IMG/VR virus record: IMGVR_UViG_3300034630_000007
Coordinates: 1-39,433 of that record
Length of the DNA: 39,433 nt
Strand: one strand, 5' to 3'
Source: a virus
Shown: positions 1 through 7,185 of the stretch, piece after piece
Position numbering within the stretch: position 1 is the stretch's first letter
How the letters are laid out: the number at the start of each line of letters is the position of its first letter
Made by a program: the position numbers and the translations under genes
Notes under the pieces: generated by a model
Databases searched by the model: none
Told to the model about the DNA's origin: nothing
What the model saw: the letters and a program-made list of their open reading frames with translations, nothing else

Positions 1-375
1 CTACGCCTTTCCAGCGACCACGAACACGATGCGTCGGATCGCTTCGGCAAAGCTTACCCCGAGCGCCATCGCAGCAATACCGGTCACCCCAAGCGCGCCG
101 ATGCCCATGAGCTTCCACCGTCGGACGTCATCGGTCACCGGCTTCATCTCCGAGATGTCAGCCGCAATCGCGCTCGCCGACGCTTCGAGTTCACTGACCC
201 GGTCGGCGAGCTGATCCATGCGACGGTGAACGCTTGCCTGACTGAGCGCTGACTTGTCCTCAGCCCGCCTTGCGCCCTCCTCCACCCGATGAATGGACTC
301 CTGCAGGGCGCGCATGCCGGCGACGAGCTCCCCCAATTGGCGATGGACGACGATGTCGATTTCAGCCGGCGACAT
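1..375 (-). CDS. DUF1515-like coiled-coil/TM protein at end of lysis operon
   Basis: A 124-residue protein whose stop codon lies at the window edge, so the 3' end is complete. I chose the ATG at 375 (MSPAEIDIVV) because a GGAG lies about 9 nt upstream; ATGs at 381 and 390 are alternatives. It has a charged region predicted to form a coiled coil (about residues 25-75, heptad pattern around MDQLADRVSELEA) and one C-terminal membrane helix (about 88-108, GIGALGVTGIAAMALGV). The layout resembles small rhizobial phage proteins annotated DUF1515. It overlaps the end of the Rz1-like gene and is last in the lysis cluster, so a role in lysis or membrane anchoring is possible but not shown. Confidence 0.7.
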   Translation of the reverse strand: MSPAEIDIVVHRQLGELVAGMRALQESIHRVEEGARRAEDKSALSQASVHRRMDQLADRVSELEASASAIAADISEMKPVTDDVRRWKLMGIGALGVTGIAAMALGVSFAEAIRRIVFVVAGKA

Positions 376-619
376 GGTCATGCTCTCCATGCTTGGCACA
401 TTCGGCCTTCGTCCAGACGCCGCCGGCGCATAGGCCAACCACGGTGCGATCGATCCGACGCTGGTCCGCTGGTGTCGCACCACGGGCACCGACGAGATCA
501 GTTCCGACCACGCCGCGCAATCCCGGAACATTGGCCGGATGCGAAGTCCCACAGCCTGCCAGCATCAAGGCAGGCATCATAATCAAGGCGCTTCTTGTGA
601 GCGCTGCTCTGAGCGTCAT
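362..619 (-). CDS. Rz1-like outer-membrane spanin lipoprotein
   Basis: An 85-residue protein starting at ATG 619. Its N-terminus is a lipoprotein signal with lipobox LMLAGC (Cys at residue 23), so the mature protein should be a periplasm-facing outer-membrane lipoprotein. It overlaps the Rz-like gene by about 120 bp in another frame. Such overlap is the hallmark of Rz/Rz1 spanin pairs, which fuse inner and outer membranes in the last step of lysis. The mature part is short and has two further cysteines (in GLCAGG and AECAKH). The call rests on lipobox, overlap and position; sequence similarity among Rz1 proteins is normally very low. Confidence 0.7.
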   Translation of the reverse strand: MTLRAALTRSALIMMPALMLAGCGTSHPANVPGLRGVVGTDLVGARGATPADQRRIDRTVVGLCAGGVWTKAECAKHGEHDHVAG

Positions 620-743
620 TGTTCTGCCTTTCGATGGCATTGGCAAAGGATCGGGCCCCGTCCCTGCGGATTTCGTGAACCAGCCAGGCGATACCGGCAA
701 TGATAAGCCCACCGACGATCAGTCTGGGCCAGGGCAACATCAC
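498..743 (-). CDS. Rz-like inner-membrane spanin
   Basis: An 81-residue protein with an N-terminal membrane helix (LIVGGLIIAGIAWLV, about residues 8-22) followed by a charged periplasmic stretch (HEIRRDGARSFANAIERQNN) and two C-terminal cysteines. The start is the GTG at 743 or the ATG at 740, overlapping the stop of the holin-like gene. With the lipoprotein encoded in an alternative frame within its 3' half, it matches the two-component spanin arrangement. Its role would be to bridge the periplasm to the Rz1 lipoprotein after endolysin action. Assignment is by topology and context. Confidence 0.7.
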   Translation of the reverse strand: MMLPWPRLIVGGLIIAGIAWLVHEIRRDGARSFANAIERQNNDAQSSAHKKRLDYDACLDAGRLWDFASGQCSGIARRGRN

Positions 744-943
744 TTCGCCCAGCCAAGGCGTCGTGCAAGCAGGTACCAGCCCTCGCAGGCCGCGCCTGCG
801 ACAAGGCCGGCGCCAACCTGCAGCAGCATCTGGAGATCCGGATCCTCGGCAAGTGCGGGGCCCGCCTCTGGCGCAAGCATCCCCTTGGCAACGAGCAGGC
901 CGGCGCCATAGCGCAGCAAGATGCGAACGACCACGGCGCTCAT
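740..943 (-). CDS. Small holin-like membrane protein (Pam3-gp28-type)
   Basis: A 67-residue hydrophobic protein with two potential membrane helices (about VVVRILLRYGAGLLVAKGML and MLLQVGAGLVAGAACEGWYLL) separated by an acidic loop (PALAEDPDLQ). The ATG at 943 overlaps the endolysin stop as ATGA and has GAGGTG just upstream. It resembles the two-helix holin-like proteins found with endolysins in alphaproteobacterial phages (Pam3-gp28 family). Its role would be to permeabilise the inner membrane so the endolysin reaches the cell wall. The neighbours (endolysin upstream, Rz/Rz1 downstream) strongly support a lysis function. Confidence 0.7.
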   Translation of the reverse strand: MSAVVVRILLRYGAGLLVAKGMLAPEAGPALAEDPDLQMLLQVGAGLVAGAACEGWYLLARRLGWAK

Positions 944-1785
944 TTCACCCACCTCGCAAGACCCGCGGCAGCAGCCTCAAGGAGGCGACCGAGGAAGCCG
1001 GGTGAGGATCGGTGCGCCTCACCAGGAACCTCGTTCTCCGGACCACGCCTCGGCCCGTGCGGCCGAAACGTCACGACGACGCCCTTGTCGCACGGCTCCG
1101 GTCCCGGGAGACCGTCGCCGCCATATCCGGCCTCGCGCAACGCCGCCTCGAACGACCGGCCAAAGGCCTCGATCTTCGCGCCGTTTTGCCTGACATCATT
1201 GTTGATGATTGCCCGCGATGCGGCATAGCGATAACCGGAATCAGCCGGGCTGCCGCCGACGGTGTCGAAGTCGGACAATCGCCGACCGGTAAACAGCCCT
1301 TCGATCATTCCATCAAAAAGAACACGCACCGCCGTCGCCATATCGTTCGCCCGGTCCGGCGCATCGGCCAGCCCGAACTTCATATAGTTCGCCCTACCGG
1401 TGATCTGCGCCAGACCCCGCCCGCGATATAGCCAGCCGTGATCAGCCCCAACGTTGCCGAGCCGACCACCATAAACCCTGTTTGCGAGCGCCCGAGGGTT
1501 GTTCGCATAAGGCTCCGCACTCGCAAGCGTCGGAAACCGGGCCGGCCACACCTGCATGAGCCGCTTTGCCGAATAATTCAGATCTTCCTCAACCGGCCGC
1601 ATGGCGCCCCCGGTCTCATGATAGGCCTCGGCCAGTATCGCGGCCAGATGAAGGAGACTTATGTCGCGGCGCCCGGCCTCATCGAGAATGGCCTCGACGC
1701 CATTCACTTGTGGTTGAGAAAAGGACATCCCCAGCTCTCCAGGCGCACGCCAGCGCAAGGCCGCGTAAAACGCTGCTTTGTTCAT
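940..1785 (-). CDS. Endolysin, GH19 chitinase/lysozyme-like
   Basis: A 281-residue phage endolysin of the glycoside hydrolase 19-like fold, expected to cleave peptidoglycan glycan strands. The likely catalytic Glu is in AEAYHETGG (E57), followed by the family-typical YRGRGLAQITGRANY motif (about 118-132) and a second domain half with DSGYRYAASRAIINND. The last ~60 residues are basic and Pro/Gly-rich with no recognisable domain and no clear wall-binding repeat. No signal peptide is visible, so it should depend on the adjacent holin. It heads the lysis cluster endolysin-holin-Rz/Rz1, the genes being joined by short overlaps. Confidence 0.85.
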   Translation of the reverse strand: MNKAAFYAALRWRAPGELGMSFSQPQVNGVEAILDEAGRRDISLLHLAAILAEAYHETGGAMRPVEEDLNYSAKRLMQVWPARFPTLASAEPYANNPRALANRVYGGRLGNVGADHGWLYRGRGLAQITGRANYMKFGLADAPDRANDMATAVRVLFDGMIEGLFTGRRLSDFDTVGGSPADSGYRYAASRAIINNDVRQNGAKIEAFGRSFEAALREAGYGGDGLPGPEPCDKGVVVTFRPHGPRRGPENEVPGEAHRSSPGFLGRLLEAAAAGLARWVK

Positions 1786-1809
1786 GAAAACACCAATCGT
1801 TGAGTGAGA

Positions 1810-2283
1810 TTAGAGGTCTACGGCAGCGGTCCACATGGAATCGATCCGCTCGTCGCTGAGACCAAGCCCGGCGCCAATCTCCGCAACCAAAGGCTGCGTG
1901 CGGACAAAGGTGGTCGCGTATTCCCATTCGATCTGGGCTACCCCTTTGGCCGACCCCTCCGGCATTGCCTCAATCAGCGCCGTCACTTGGGACGACCGGA
2001 CGCCTTCGGCGAGCAAGCCTAAACGAAACTGACGTGCGGAAAGCGACGGCATGCTGGCGCGGATAGTATCTACGTCAGGTGGAACATAGGCGCCGATGGG
2101 AAAGTCCGGGTTTTCCGAGAGCCATTGGCGAACCGCTGGGCCAACGCCATAGGGATCATCTGGCCGACTTATGAAAGCATCTCTTATCGTGTCCCCGTCC
2201 AGAGTGGTGATTGTTACGTCAACGCTATACACGCCCGAGGTGGGCGTGGCTTTGACCGAATGAATCTTGTGAACTGTCGGCAT
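1810..2283 (-). CDS. Putative tail fiber chaperone/assembly protein
   Basis: A 157-residue protein starting at ATG 2283, preceded by a GGAGAGAGG ribosome-binding site. The N-terminal half looks beta-rich and small (MPTVHKIHSVKATPTSGVYS), followed by an acidic region with PYGVGPAVRQWLSENPDFPI and a helical C-terminal part (LLAEGVRSSQVTALIEAMPE). The layout resembles small phage proteins encoded right after tail fibers, which often act as fiber assembly chaperones. I did not recognise a named family. It lies 20 bp downstream of the fiber gene and 24 bp upstream of the endolysin. Confidence 0.5.
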   Translation of the reverse strand: MPTVHKIHSVKATPTSGVYSVDVTITTLDGDTIRDAFISRPDDPYGVGPAVRQWLSENPDFPIGAYVPPDVDTIRASMPSLSARQFRLGLLAEGVRSSQVTALIEAMPEGSAKGVAQIEWEYATTFVRTQPLVAEIGAGLGLSDERIDSMWTAAVDL

Positions 2284-2303
2284 CGTCTTGACCTCTCTCC
2301 TTT

Positions 2304-3740
2304 CTATGCAACTCGCTGCACGAGCCAGCCGTTTGAAGCACCGCCAAAAGTCGCTGTCAGCCCACGAACACGCCAAGTTCCAGACAATATGCCACCGCTC
2401 GCGTATCCGACATATTGGGCGCTATCGCCCGCGTAGATATTGGGAATAATCGTCGCGTTTCGCGCGACAAGGCCACCGTTGTGACCAAGGGCGATCGTGT
2501 GACCTAAAGGGAAGTTCAATTCGCCAGCGTTGCTTCCGGTATAGATTTGAGCGAAGGCAGCAGCGTGGAGCCCGTCAACCGTGTCTGCATTGCCCGAATT
2601 GTTGGCCCAGTTCACGTTGAAGTTCGAGGGGTTGTAGACGTACATGTTGGTGCCGTCGTTGCCGCCCCAAAGCCAGTTGGGCTGTCCGCCCTGACCGGAC
2701 CAGTTAAACTGCATGTTGACGCCACCGGAGGCTCCACCCTGCTTAAGGTAACGGGCGGAGCCGGCTTCTCCTCCGGAGGAAACCTTGTTGCTCAAGGCTG
2801 CCGCAAGCGAGCCGCCGTAGGCTGCCATTCCCCCAGCGAAAATGACGTTGCCATCCGTCTGGTAAGTGGCGTCGCCTAGAAGCAGGTTTGCGGCGGGCAT
2901 CACGTATTTGCTGCCGTCGTAGTGGAGGTATCGAGAGCCGCCACCCAAGAAGATGACGCCTGTTCCGTTACCACGGCTGGCGGTGATGTCGCCGCCAGTG
3001 ATCGTGTTAAGGCCGACAGCAATCGGCCCCTCGACCGTTAGCATGCCATCGCTCTCTCGGAATGAAAGCGCCCGCACGAACGCTCCTGAAGCGTTGTATA
3101 GCACGAGCCTCAGCGAGTTGTCGGCAACCTCGTTGTAAAGTAGCGCACGGTTTACGTCAGCCGGGGTGCGGAACCAGATGTGCTTGTTGCCGGCATTTCG
3201 GAAGATAAAATCCGCTCCGGTGGTGACGTAGCTACCGTTCAGTTCGATACGCGTTCCAGAGATCGTCCCGTTGAAGATCTTGGCTGACATCGTCGTCGGC
3301 AGCCGCGCGTCGTTAAGCGTGCCTGAAGCTATGTCGTTCGCGGATCCTGACGCAGCCACCGCGGCGAGCCCGAGCGTCCCCCTCATCGATGCCGCATCGA
3401 CACCGCCAAGGAGGGTTCGACCAAGAGGCGTCAGCGCCGTCGTCGCATAGACGTCGGTGTCGGTCGTATAGAGCATTTTGTTCGCGGTCGTCGTCAGTCC
3501 GGCGATCGACTGCAGGCCCGCGTCATAGGCCTGTACGTTCGTCCCGATCTCGACGCCGAGTGCTGCACGCGCAGCGCTCGCAGAGGTTGCGCCGGTGCCG
3601 CCGGCCGTCACCGGGCGCGCCGTGTTGGCATCAGCGGTCAGGTCATCAATCAGAGTGTTATAGGGAACGCTTTGAATAGTGGTGTTCGGCACGCCTTTGG
3701 TGCCGGCGGGAGGCGAATAGACTCCCCCTGTTCTGGGCAT
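2304..3740 (-). CDS. Tail fiber / receptor-binding protein
   Basis: A 478-residue low-complexity beta-rich protein, Gly/Ala/Ser/Thr/Asn-rich. The N-terminus (MPRTGGVYSPPAGTKGVPNT) has the TIQSVPYNTLIDDLTADANT attachment-type segment common at the start of phage fibers. It is followed by fiber repeats (RPVTAGGTGATSASAARAAL), and the distal part has Gly/Asn-rich strands (LGGGSRYLHYDGSKY, NNSGNADTVDGLHA). The DTVDGLHAAAF motif is typical of fiber and S74-associated proteins, but no S74 peptidase domain is seen here. The start has GGAGAACCGCC upstream. It would form the host-recognition fiber. Confidence 0.8.
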   Translation of the reverse strand: MPRTGGVYSPPAGTKGVPNTTIQSVPYNTLIDDLTADANTARPVTAGGTGATSASAARAALGVEIGTNVQAYDAGLQSIAGLTTTANKMLYTTDTDVYATTALTPLGRTLLGGVDAASMRGTLGLAAVAASGSANDIASGTLNDARLPTTMSAKIFNGTISGTRIELNGSYVTTGADFIFRNAGNKHIWFRTPADVNRALLYNEVADNSLRLVLYNASGAFVRALSFRESDGMLTVEGPIAVGLNTITGGDITASRGNGTGVIFLGGGSRYLHYDGSKYVMPAANLLLGDATYQTDGNVIFAGGMAAYGGSLAAALSNKVSSGGEAGSARYLKQGGASGGVNMQFNWSGQGGQPNWLWGGNDGTNMYVYNPSNFNVNWANNSGNADTVDGLHAAAFAQIYTGSNAGELNFPLGHTIALGHNGGLVARNATIIPNIYAGDSAQYVGYASGGILSGTWRVRGLTATFGGASNGWLVQRVA

Positions 3741-3927
3741 GGCGGTTCTCCATGAAAGATAAGACGTCCCAGCCGGAGGCTGGTCGCGTCATCGGTGACT
3801 TAAGCTGGACTTGCGGTGGAGGGCGGATGTTCGCACAGGCCGTGCTCGGCGAAATGATCGCAAGCCGACTGGCTGCAAAGCATCCGCAAGAGCATCGCAT
3901 CATTCGGCTGTCTATCGTGTCGGACGA

Positions 3928-5109
3928 CTAGAGTTGATCCGGCTGTTTCAGCCAATGCACCTCATTCAGCGGATTCCGTTTTCCGCGCGACACAGGGGTT
4001 CCATAGGGCAGCCACGAGCCACGCCGCCACCATGGAAGCGAGGGATCGTTAAGGTCGACGGGCTGATCGGAGAATTGTTTCATCACTTGGTCCACAACCG
4101 CGCCATTTCCCTTGGCCGTCAAGGCATCGGCTCCCTTCTTGGCCGCGAATGCCGCATTTGCTCGGTGTGGCGATGAGACATACATATGGGTGTTTTTCTT
4201 GAGCACCTGGTTTGCTTTGTTGATCGCCTTGCCGGTGAGCCATTCCACGTTAGTGCCCTTACCGGCGAACCTTTCCATGATCTTATCGGCGACTGGAATG
4301 TTGTTGAGAACGCTCTCCACGCCGCCTTTGATGGCATTGTCCATGGTGGCGCCGTTCTTCGCCATCTCACCGGCAATTCCGCTCACGATACCGAAGCCAA
4401 CTTCACCTACCTTCTTGATTTTGGGCAGCGGCATATAGACGGAGGAAGCGATGTCGCCAGCGACGTTCCCAGCCATGGTCCAGCCCGGGTTCTCGTCTTG
4501 CACACGCCGTCGATAGTTTTGGATACCGTCAAGGGTCTCCCAGTAGTCATCCTCCGTGAATGGAGCAGCCAAGGCGGCTGCAGCATGCTCCACGGCGCCG
4601 AGCGCGAAGGGGCCAACCATTGGAACGCCGTCCACGGCGCCGGTTCCAAAAGCGGCAGCTGCGTCGCCGACATCCCCGGCATAATCCGCGATCGTGTCCG
4701 CCCACCCCTCTTCTTCAACGGATTGCTTGGGCGCCTTGAACCTTGCGTAAGCCGCCTCAGAGGCTGACAACCTGTCTTGAGAGATAAGCCGCGACGGCCC
4801 GCCAGCTTTCGTATCAGCGTCGGCCCGGCTCGGGAGCACGTCGGGCACACTCGGCGCGTTGCCAACGCTCCGGTCGATGGTTGGTCGATTACTCGACGAT
4901 CCGTAGCGCACACGGCCTCCCTGCGACGGCAGGGGCAGCGCACGCGGCGCGTCGTCAATGTCTGCATCCGCCATAGCGGAGGCCATGGAATCAAAAGCCG
5001 TTGCCGGCGATCTCTCCACACCCCTATAGTTTTCCAAGGACGGCCAGCTTTGCTGACGACGACCCGATGCTTGCGGCAATACACTTCGTATGTTTCGTTC
5101 CTTTGCCAT
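3928..5109 (-). CDS. Putative internal virion/DNA ejection protein
   Basis: A 393-residue protein; the ATG at 5109 (MAKERNIRSV) is preferred over longer in-frame starts because the upstream extension overlaps the preceding gene. Residues ~1-125 are polar and probably disordered. The middle is helical with two Gly/Ala-rich amphipathic or weakly hydrophobic stretches (GVPMVGPFALGAVEHAAAAL and GFGIVSGIAGEMAKNGATMD). This composition is seen in podoviral ejection proteins that cross the envelope ahead of the DNA, and the position between the S74 protein and the fiber gene fits a virion component. No family motif was recognised, so the role is inferred. Confidence 0.5.
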   Translation of the reverse strand: MAKERNIRSVLPQASGRRQQSWPSLENYRGVERSPATAFDSMASAMADADIDDAPRALPLPSQGGRVRYGSSSNRPTIDRSVGNAPSVPDVLPSRADADTKAGGPSRLISQDRLSASEAAYARFKAPKQSVEEEGWADTIADYAGDVGDAAAAFGTGAVDGVPMVGPFALGAVEHAAAALAAPFTEDDYWETLDGIQNYRRRVQDENPGWTMAGNVAGDIASSVYMPLPKIKKVGEVGFGIVSGIAGEMAKNGATMDNAIKGGVESVLNNIPVADKIMERFAGKGTNVEWLTGKAINKANQVLKKNTHMYVSSPHRANAAFAAKKGADALTAKGNGAVVDQVMKQFSDQPVDLNDPSLPWWRRGSWLPYGTPVSRGKRNPLNEVHWLKQPDQL

Positions 5110-5197
5110 AGATCTGCCTTGTCTGTTGGTGCCTCGACCGTGTTTCCCCGCGACGCTACGTGCATATGTGCCCCGAGCGCATTCCGCGGCACCGCGC

Positions 5198-6733
5198 CTA
5201 CCGCCTCTTCCGCCCAGCCGAAAAAAGCCGGCCATAGTCCACGCGGCGCATGCCGTCGGGGCCGCGGCTGACGACATCGGGACGGGACTTTTCGACCTCT
5301 TGCGCCATCACGCCGATATGTTTGGGGCCACGTGCAGGCTCATCCTTGTAGCGGTACTCGTAGAGCGCATGCCCTTCGAGCTTGCCGACCTTCTTGATGT
5401 CCTTTTTCAGCCGCCTGTCTGAATCGGCCTTGCCGCCCCACATCGGCATGCCCAGCACCTTGCCAAGAAGATCGGTGCCGGCACTTACCCGCGTCTTGTA
5501 AGCGTCGAGCTGCCCTTGGTAGTTGTTTTGCACCATCCCCATGTAGTTCGGTGCCTCGATCCTTTGGCCCTGTGTGGGCACGAAGTTCGGGCTGCTGACC
5601 TGGGCGCCGGAAAGCAGGCTCGATATTTCGTTGATCGGCTGGTTGCGCTGCGCATACATCTCGTTGAGATATTGCGCCCGCGCCGCATTCTGCGCCGCCA
5701 GCTGGGCCTGCTGGGCGTTGAAGCTCTGGTCCTTCAGCGTATTGTTCGCCGCCGTCGTCGACTGGCTGTTCTGGTGCATCTGCTGTAGGGCGTCGTTACT
5801 GAAGCCGGCGGCGGCAAGCGCCTGATTGAAGTTCTGCTGCTGCGCGGCATTGGCCAGCTGCATGTTGTTGGCGTTCTGGGTGTATTGCTGGTTCTGCGCC
5901 TGGTTGGCGAATTGGCCGTTTTGAAGCATCTGGCCATACGCCTGCTGCTGTGCCGCGTTCTGAAAGGCTGCCGCCTGCTGCGCGAGCCCCACCTGGCGGG
6001 ATTGCTCCTGCCCCGCATTGAGGATTGCCCCGAAGCGTGCATCGTTCGCCTGGCGGTTCGCCTGGTCGATCGCCCTGTTGTAGGCGTCGGATCCCGGTTG
6101 GAGGCCCTGGTTTGCAAGTTGCGTTTCCAGGGCGGAACGGTCCCGGTCCAGCTGCGGGTTCATGCGCGCCATCAGCGCGTCTTCATAGCGCTTGGTGTCG
6201 AAATCCGTCTCGTAGCTGCGCTTGATGTCACCCGCATTGCCGAGCGAGCTCTGGATCGCCCCAGCATTTGCGACAGTGCCTTGAGCCGTGCCCGCGTTCG
6301 GCAGCGTCGTCTGCAGCGTCGGCCCCGGGCCGTATTGCTGATACTGCGGCAGGTTGATCGCATTGGGATTTCCGGCTGCCGGAGCGCCGGAAAGATCGAT
6401 CGGCCGGCCAAGCAGATCGTTCAGCCGCGCCGACTGGTTGTTGGCGAGTGTCGCCATGTTTTTCTCGGCAGCGTCCGTCTGGTCCTTGATCGCCTGCTGC
6501 GCCGGCGAAAGCGTCTGCGTTGCCGTCCAGATCGGCAGGTCGTAGATGGCGCCGTTCATCGGGTCCGTCCACTTGCGGCTGCCCGTCTGCGAATAGGTCA
6601 GGCTGCCATCCGGCGTCACCTGGTTGATGTTGCCGAGTGTTCCGTTGGCAACGGCGGTGCCAATGTTGGTCGAGGTCTGTGCTGCCGCTGTCTCGCGTGG
6701 ATCCGGCGGCTTCGGAGCTTTGGGTTTTCCCAT
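5198..6733 (-). CDS. Gln/Asn/Ala-rich virion protein with C-terminal S74 chaperone domain
   Basis: A 511-residue protein in two parts. Residues ~1-430 are mostly helical and extremely Q/N/A-rich (e.g. QQQAYGQMLQNGQFANQ), after an N-terminal MGKPKAPKPPDPRE segment common in podophage internal or stopper-associated proteins. The C-terminus carries an intramolecular chaperone auto-processing (Peptidase S74) domain: SDRRLKKDIKKVG with the Ser/Lys pair, then ALYEYRYKDE and HIGVMAQEVEK. S74 domains normally trimerise tail spikes and then cleave themselves off before the Ser. Attachment to a coiled, Q-rich protein rather than a beta-fiber is less usual. It could be a tail needle/hub or internal protein. 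Confidence 0.75.
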   Translation of the reverse strand: MGKPKAPKPPDPRETAAAQTSTNIGTAVANGTLGNINQVTPDGSLTYSQTGSRKWTDPMNGAIYDLPIWTATQTLSPAQQAIKDQTDAAEKNMATLANNQSARLNDLLGRPIDLSGAPAAGNPNAINLPQYQQYGPGPTLQTTLPNAGTAQGTVANAGAIQSSLGNAGDIKRSYETDFDTKRYEDALMARMNPQLDRDRSALETQLANQGLQPGSDAYNRAIDQANRQANDARFGAILNAGQEQSRQVGLAQQAAAFQNAAQQQAYGQMLQNGQFANQAQNQQYTQNANNMQLANAAQQQNFNQALAAAGFSNDALQQMHQNSQSTTAANNTLKDQSFNAQQAQLAAQNAARAQYLNEMYAQRNQPINEISSLLSGAQVSSPNFVPTQGQRIEAPNYMGMVQNNYQGQLDAYKTRVSAGTDLLGKVLGMPMWGGKADSDRRLKKDIKKVGKLEGHALYEYRYKDEPARGPKHIGVMAQEVEKSRPDVVSRGPDGMRRVDYGRLFSAGRKRR

Positions 6734-6738
6734 GGTCT

Positions 6739-7185
6739 CTACCTTCTGTTGGCGGGATGCGCCCGCCAGGCGTTGTCTGTGAGTGTGAAGAGGATCTCCG
6801 CCTCGTCCCGTCCGCGAAGACGGGGAATTCGATGGGGAGAAAAGCCGAAACGTTCGGCGATCGCGATCATCCCCGCATTGCGCTCGGAGACGCGCAAAAC
6901 GATCATCTGGCAGCCGATCTCATCGAAAGGGTAGCCAAACATGGCTCTCAGCACCGGCCGCGTCAGCCAGCGCTTGCTGGTCGAGGCGGCCGAAAGTTCG
7001 ATGACGCCCGCCTCCGGCGCATAGTTGTGATAGACGACGCCGGCAACAAGCGCCGCGTTGTCGAGGACGCCCATGGTGGTGAAGTCGGCAAAGCCGCGAG
7101 AACAGCCGGGGATATGGGCTGAAACGAAATCGGCGATCACCTGGTTTGCCGCAGGGTCACCCTCGCCGCCCCACAGGAGCCTCAT
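6739..7185 (-). CDS. GNAT-family N-acetyltransferase
   Basis: A 148-residue protein with the GNAT acetyl-CoA-binding pattern: a central strand VIELSAAS, then RPVLRAMFGYPFDEIG, VLRVSERNAGMIAIAERFGF (the typical N-x-x-x-I-A-x-R-x-G-F element) and a C-terminal strand EILFTLT. Its ATG overlaps the stop of the upstream nozzle gene (ATGA), and the S74-domain gene follows after 5 bp. GNAT genes at this position are common in alphaproteobacterial podophages. The substrate is unknown; modification of a virion or host protein is possible. The glycine-rich Q/R-x-x-G-x-G/A loop is weak here, so activity should not be assumed. Confidence 0.75.
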   Translation of the reverse strand: MRLLWGGEGDPAANQVIADFVSAHIPGCSRGFADFTTMGVLDNAALVAGVVYHNYAPEAGVIELSAASTSKRWLTRPVLRAMFGYPFDEIGCQMIVLRVSERNAGMIAIAERFGFSPHRIPRLRGRDEAEILFTLTDNAWRAHPANRR

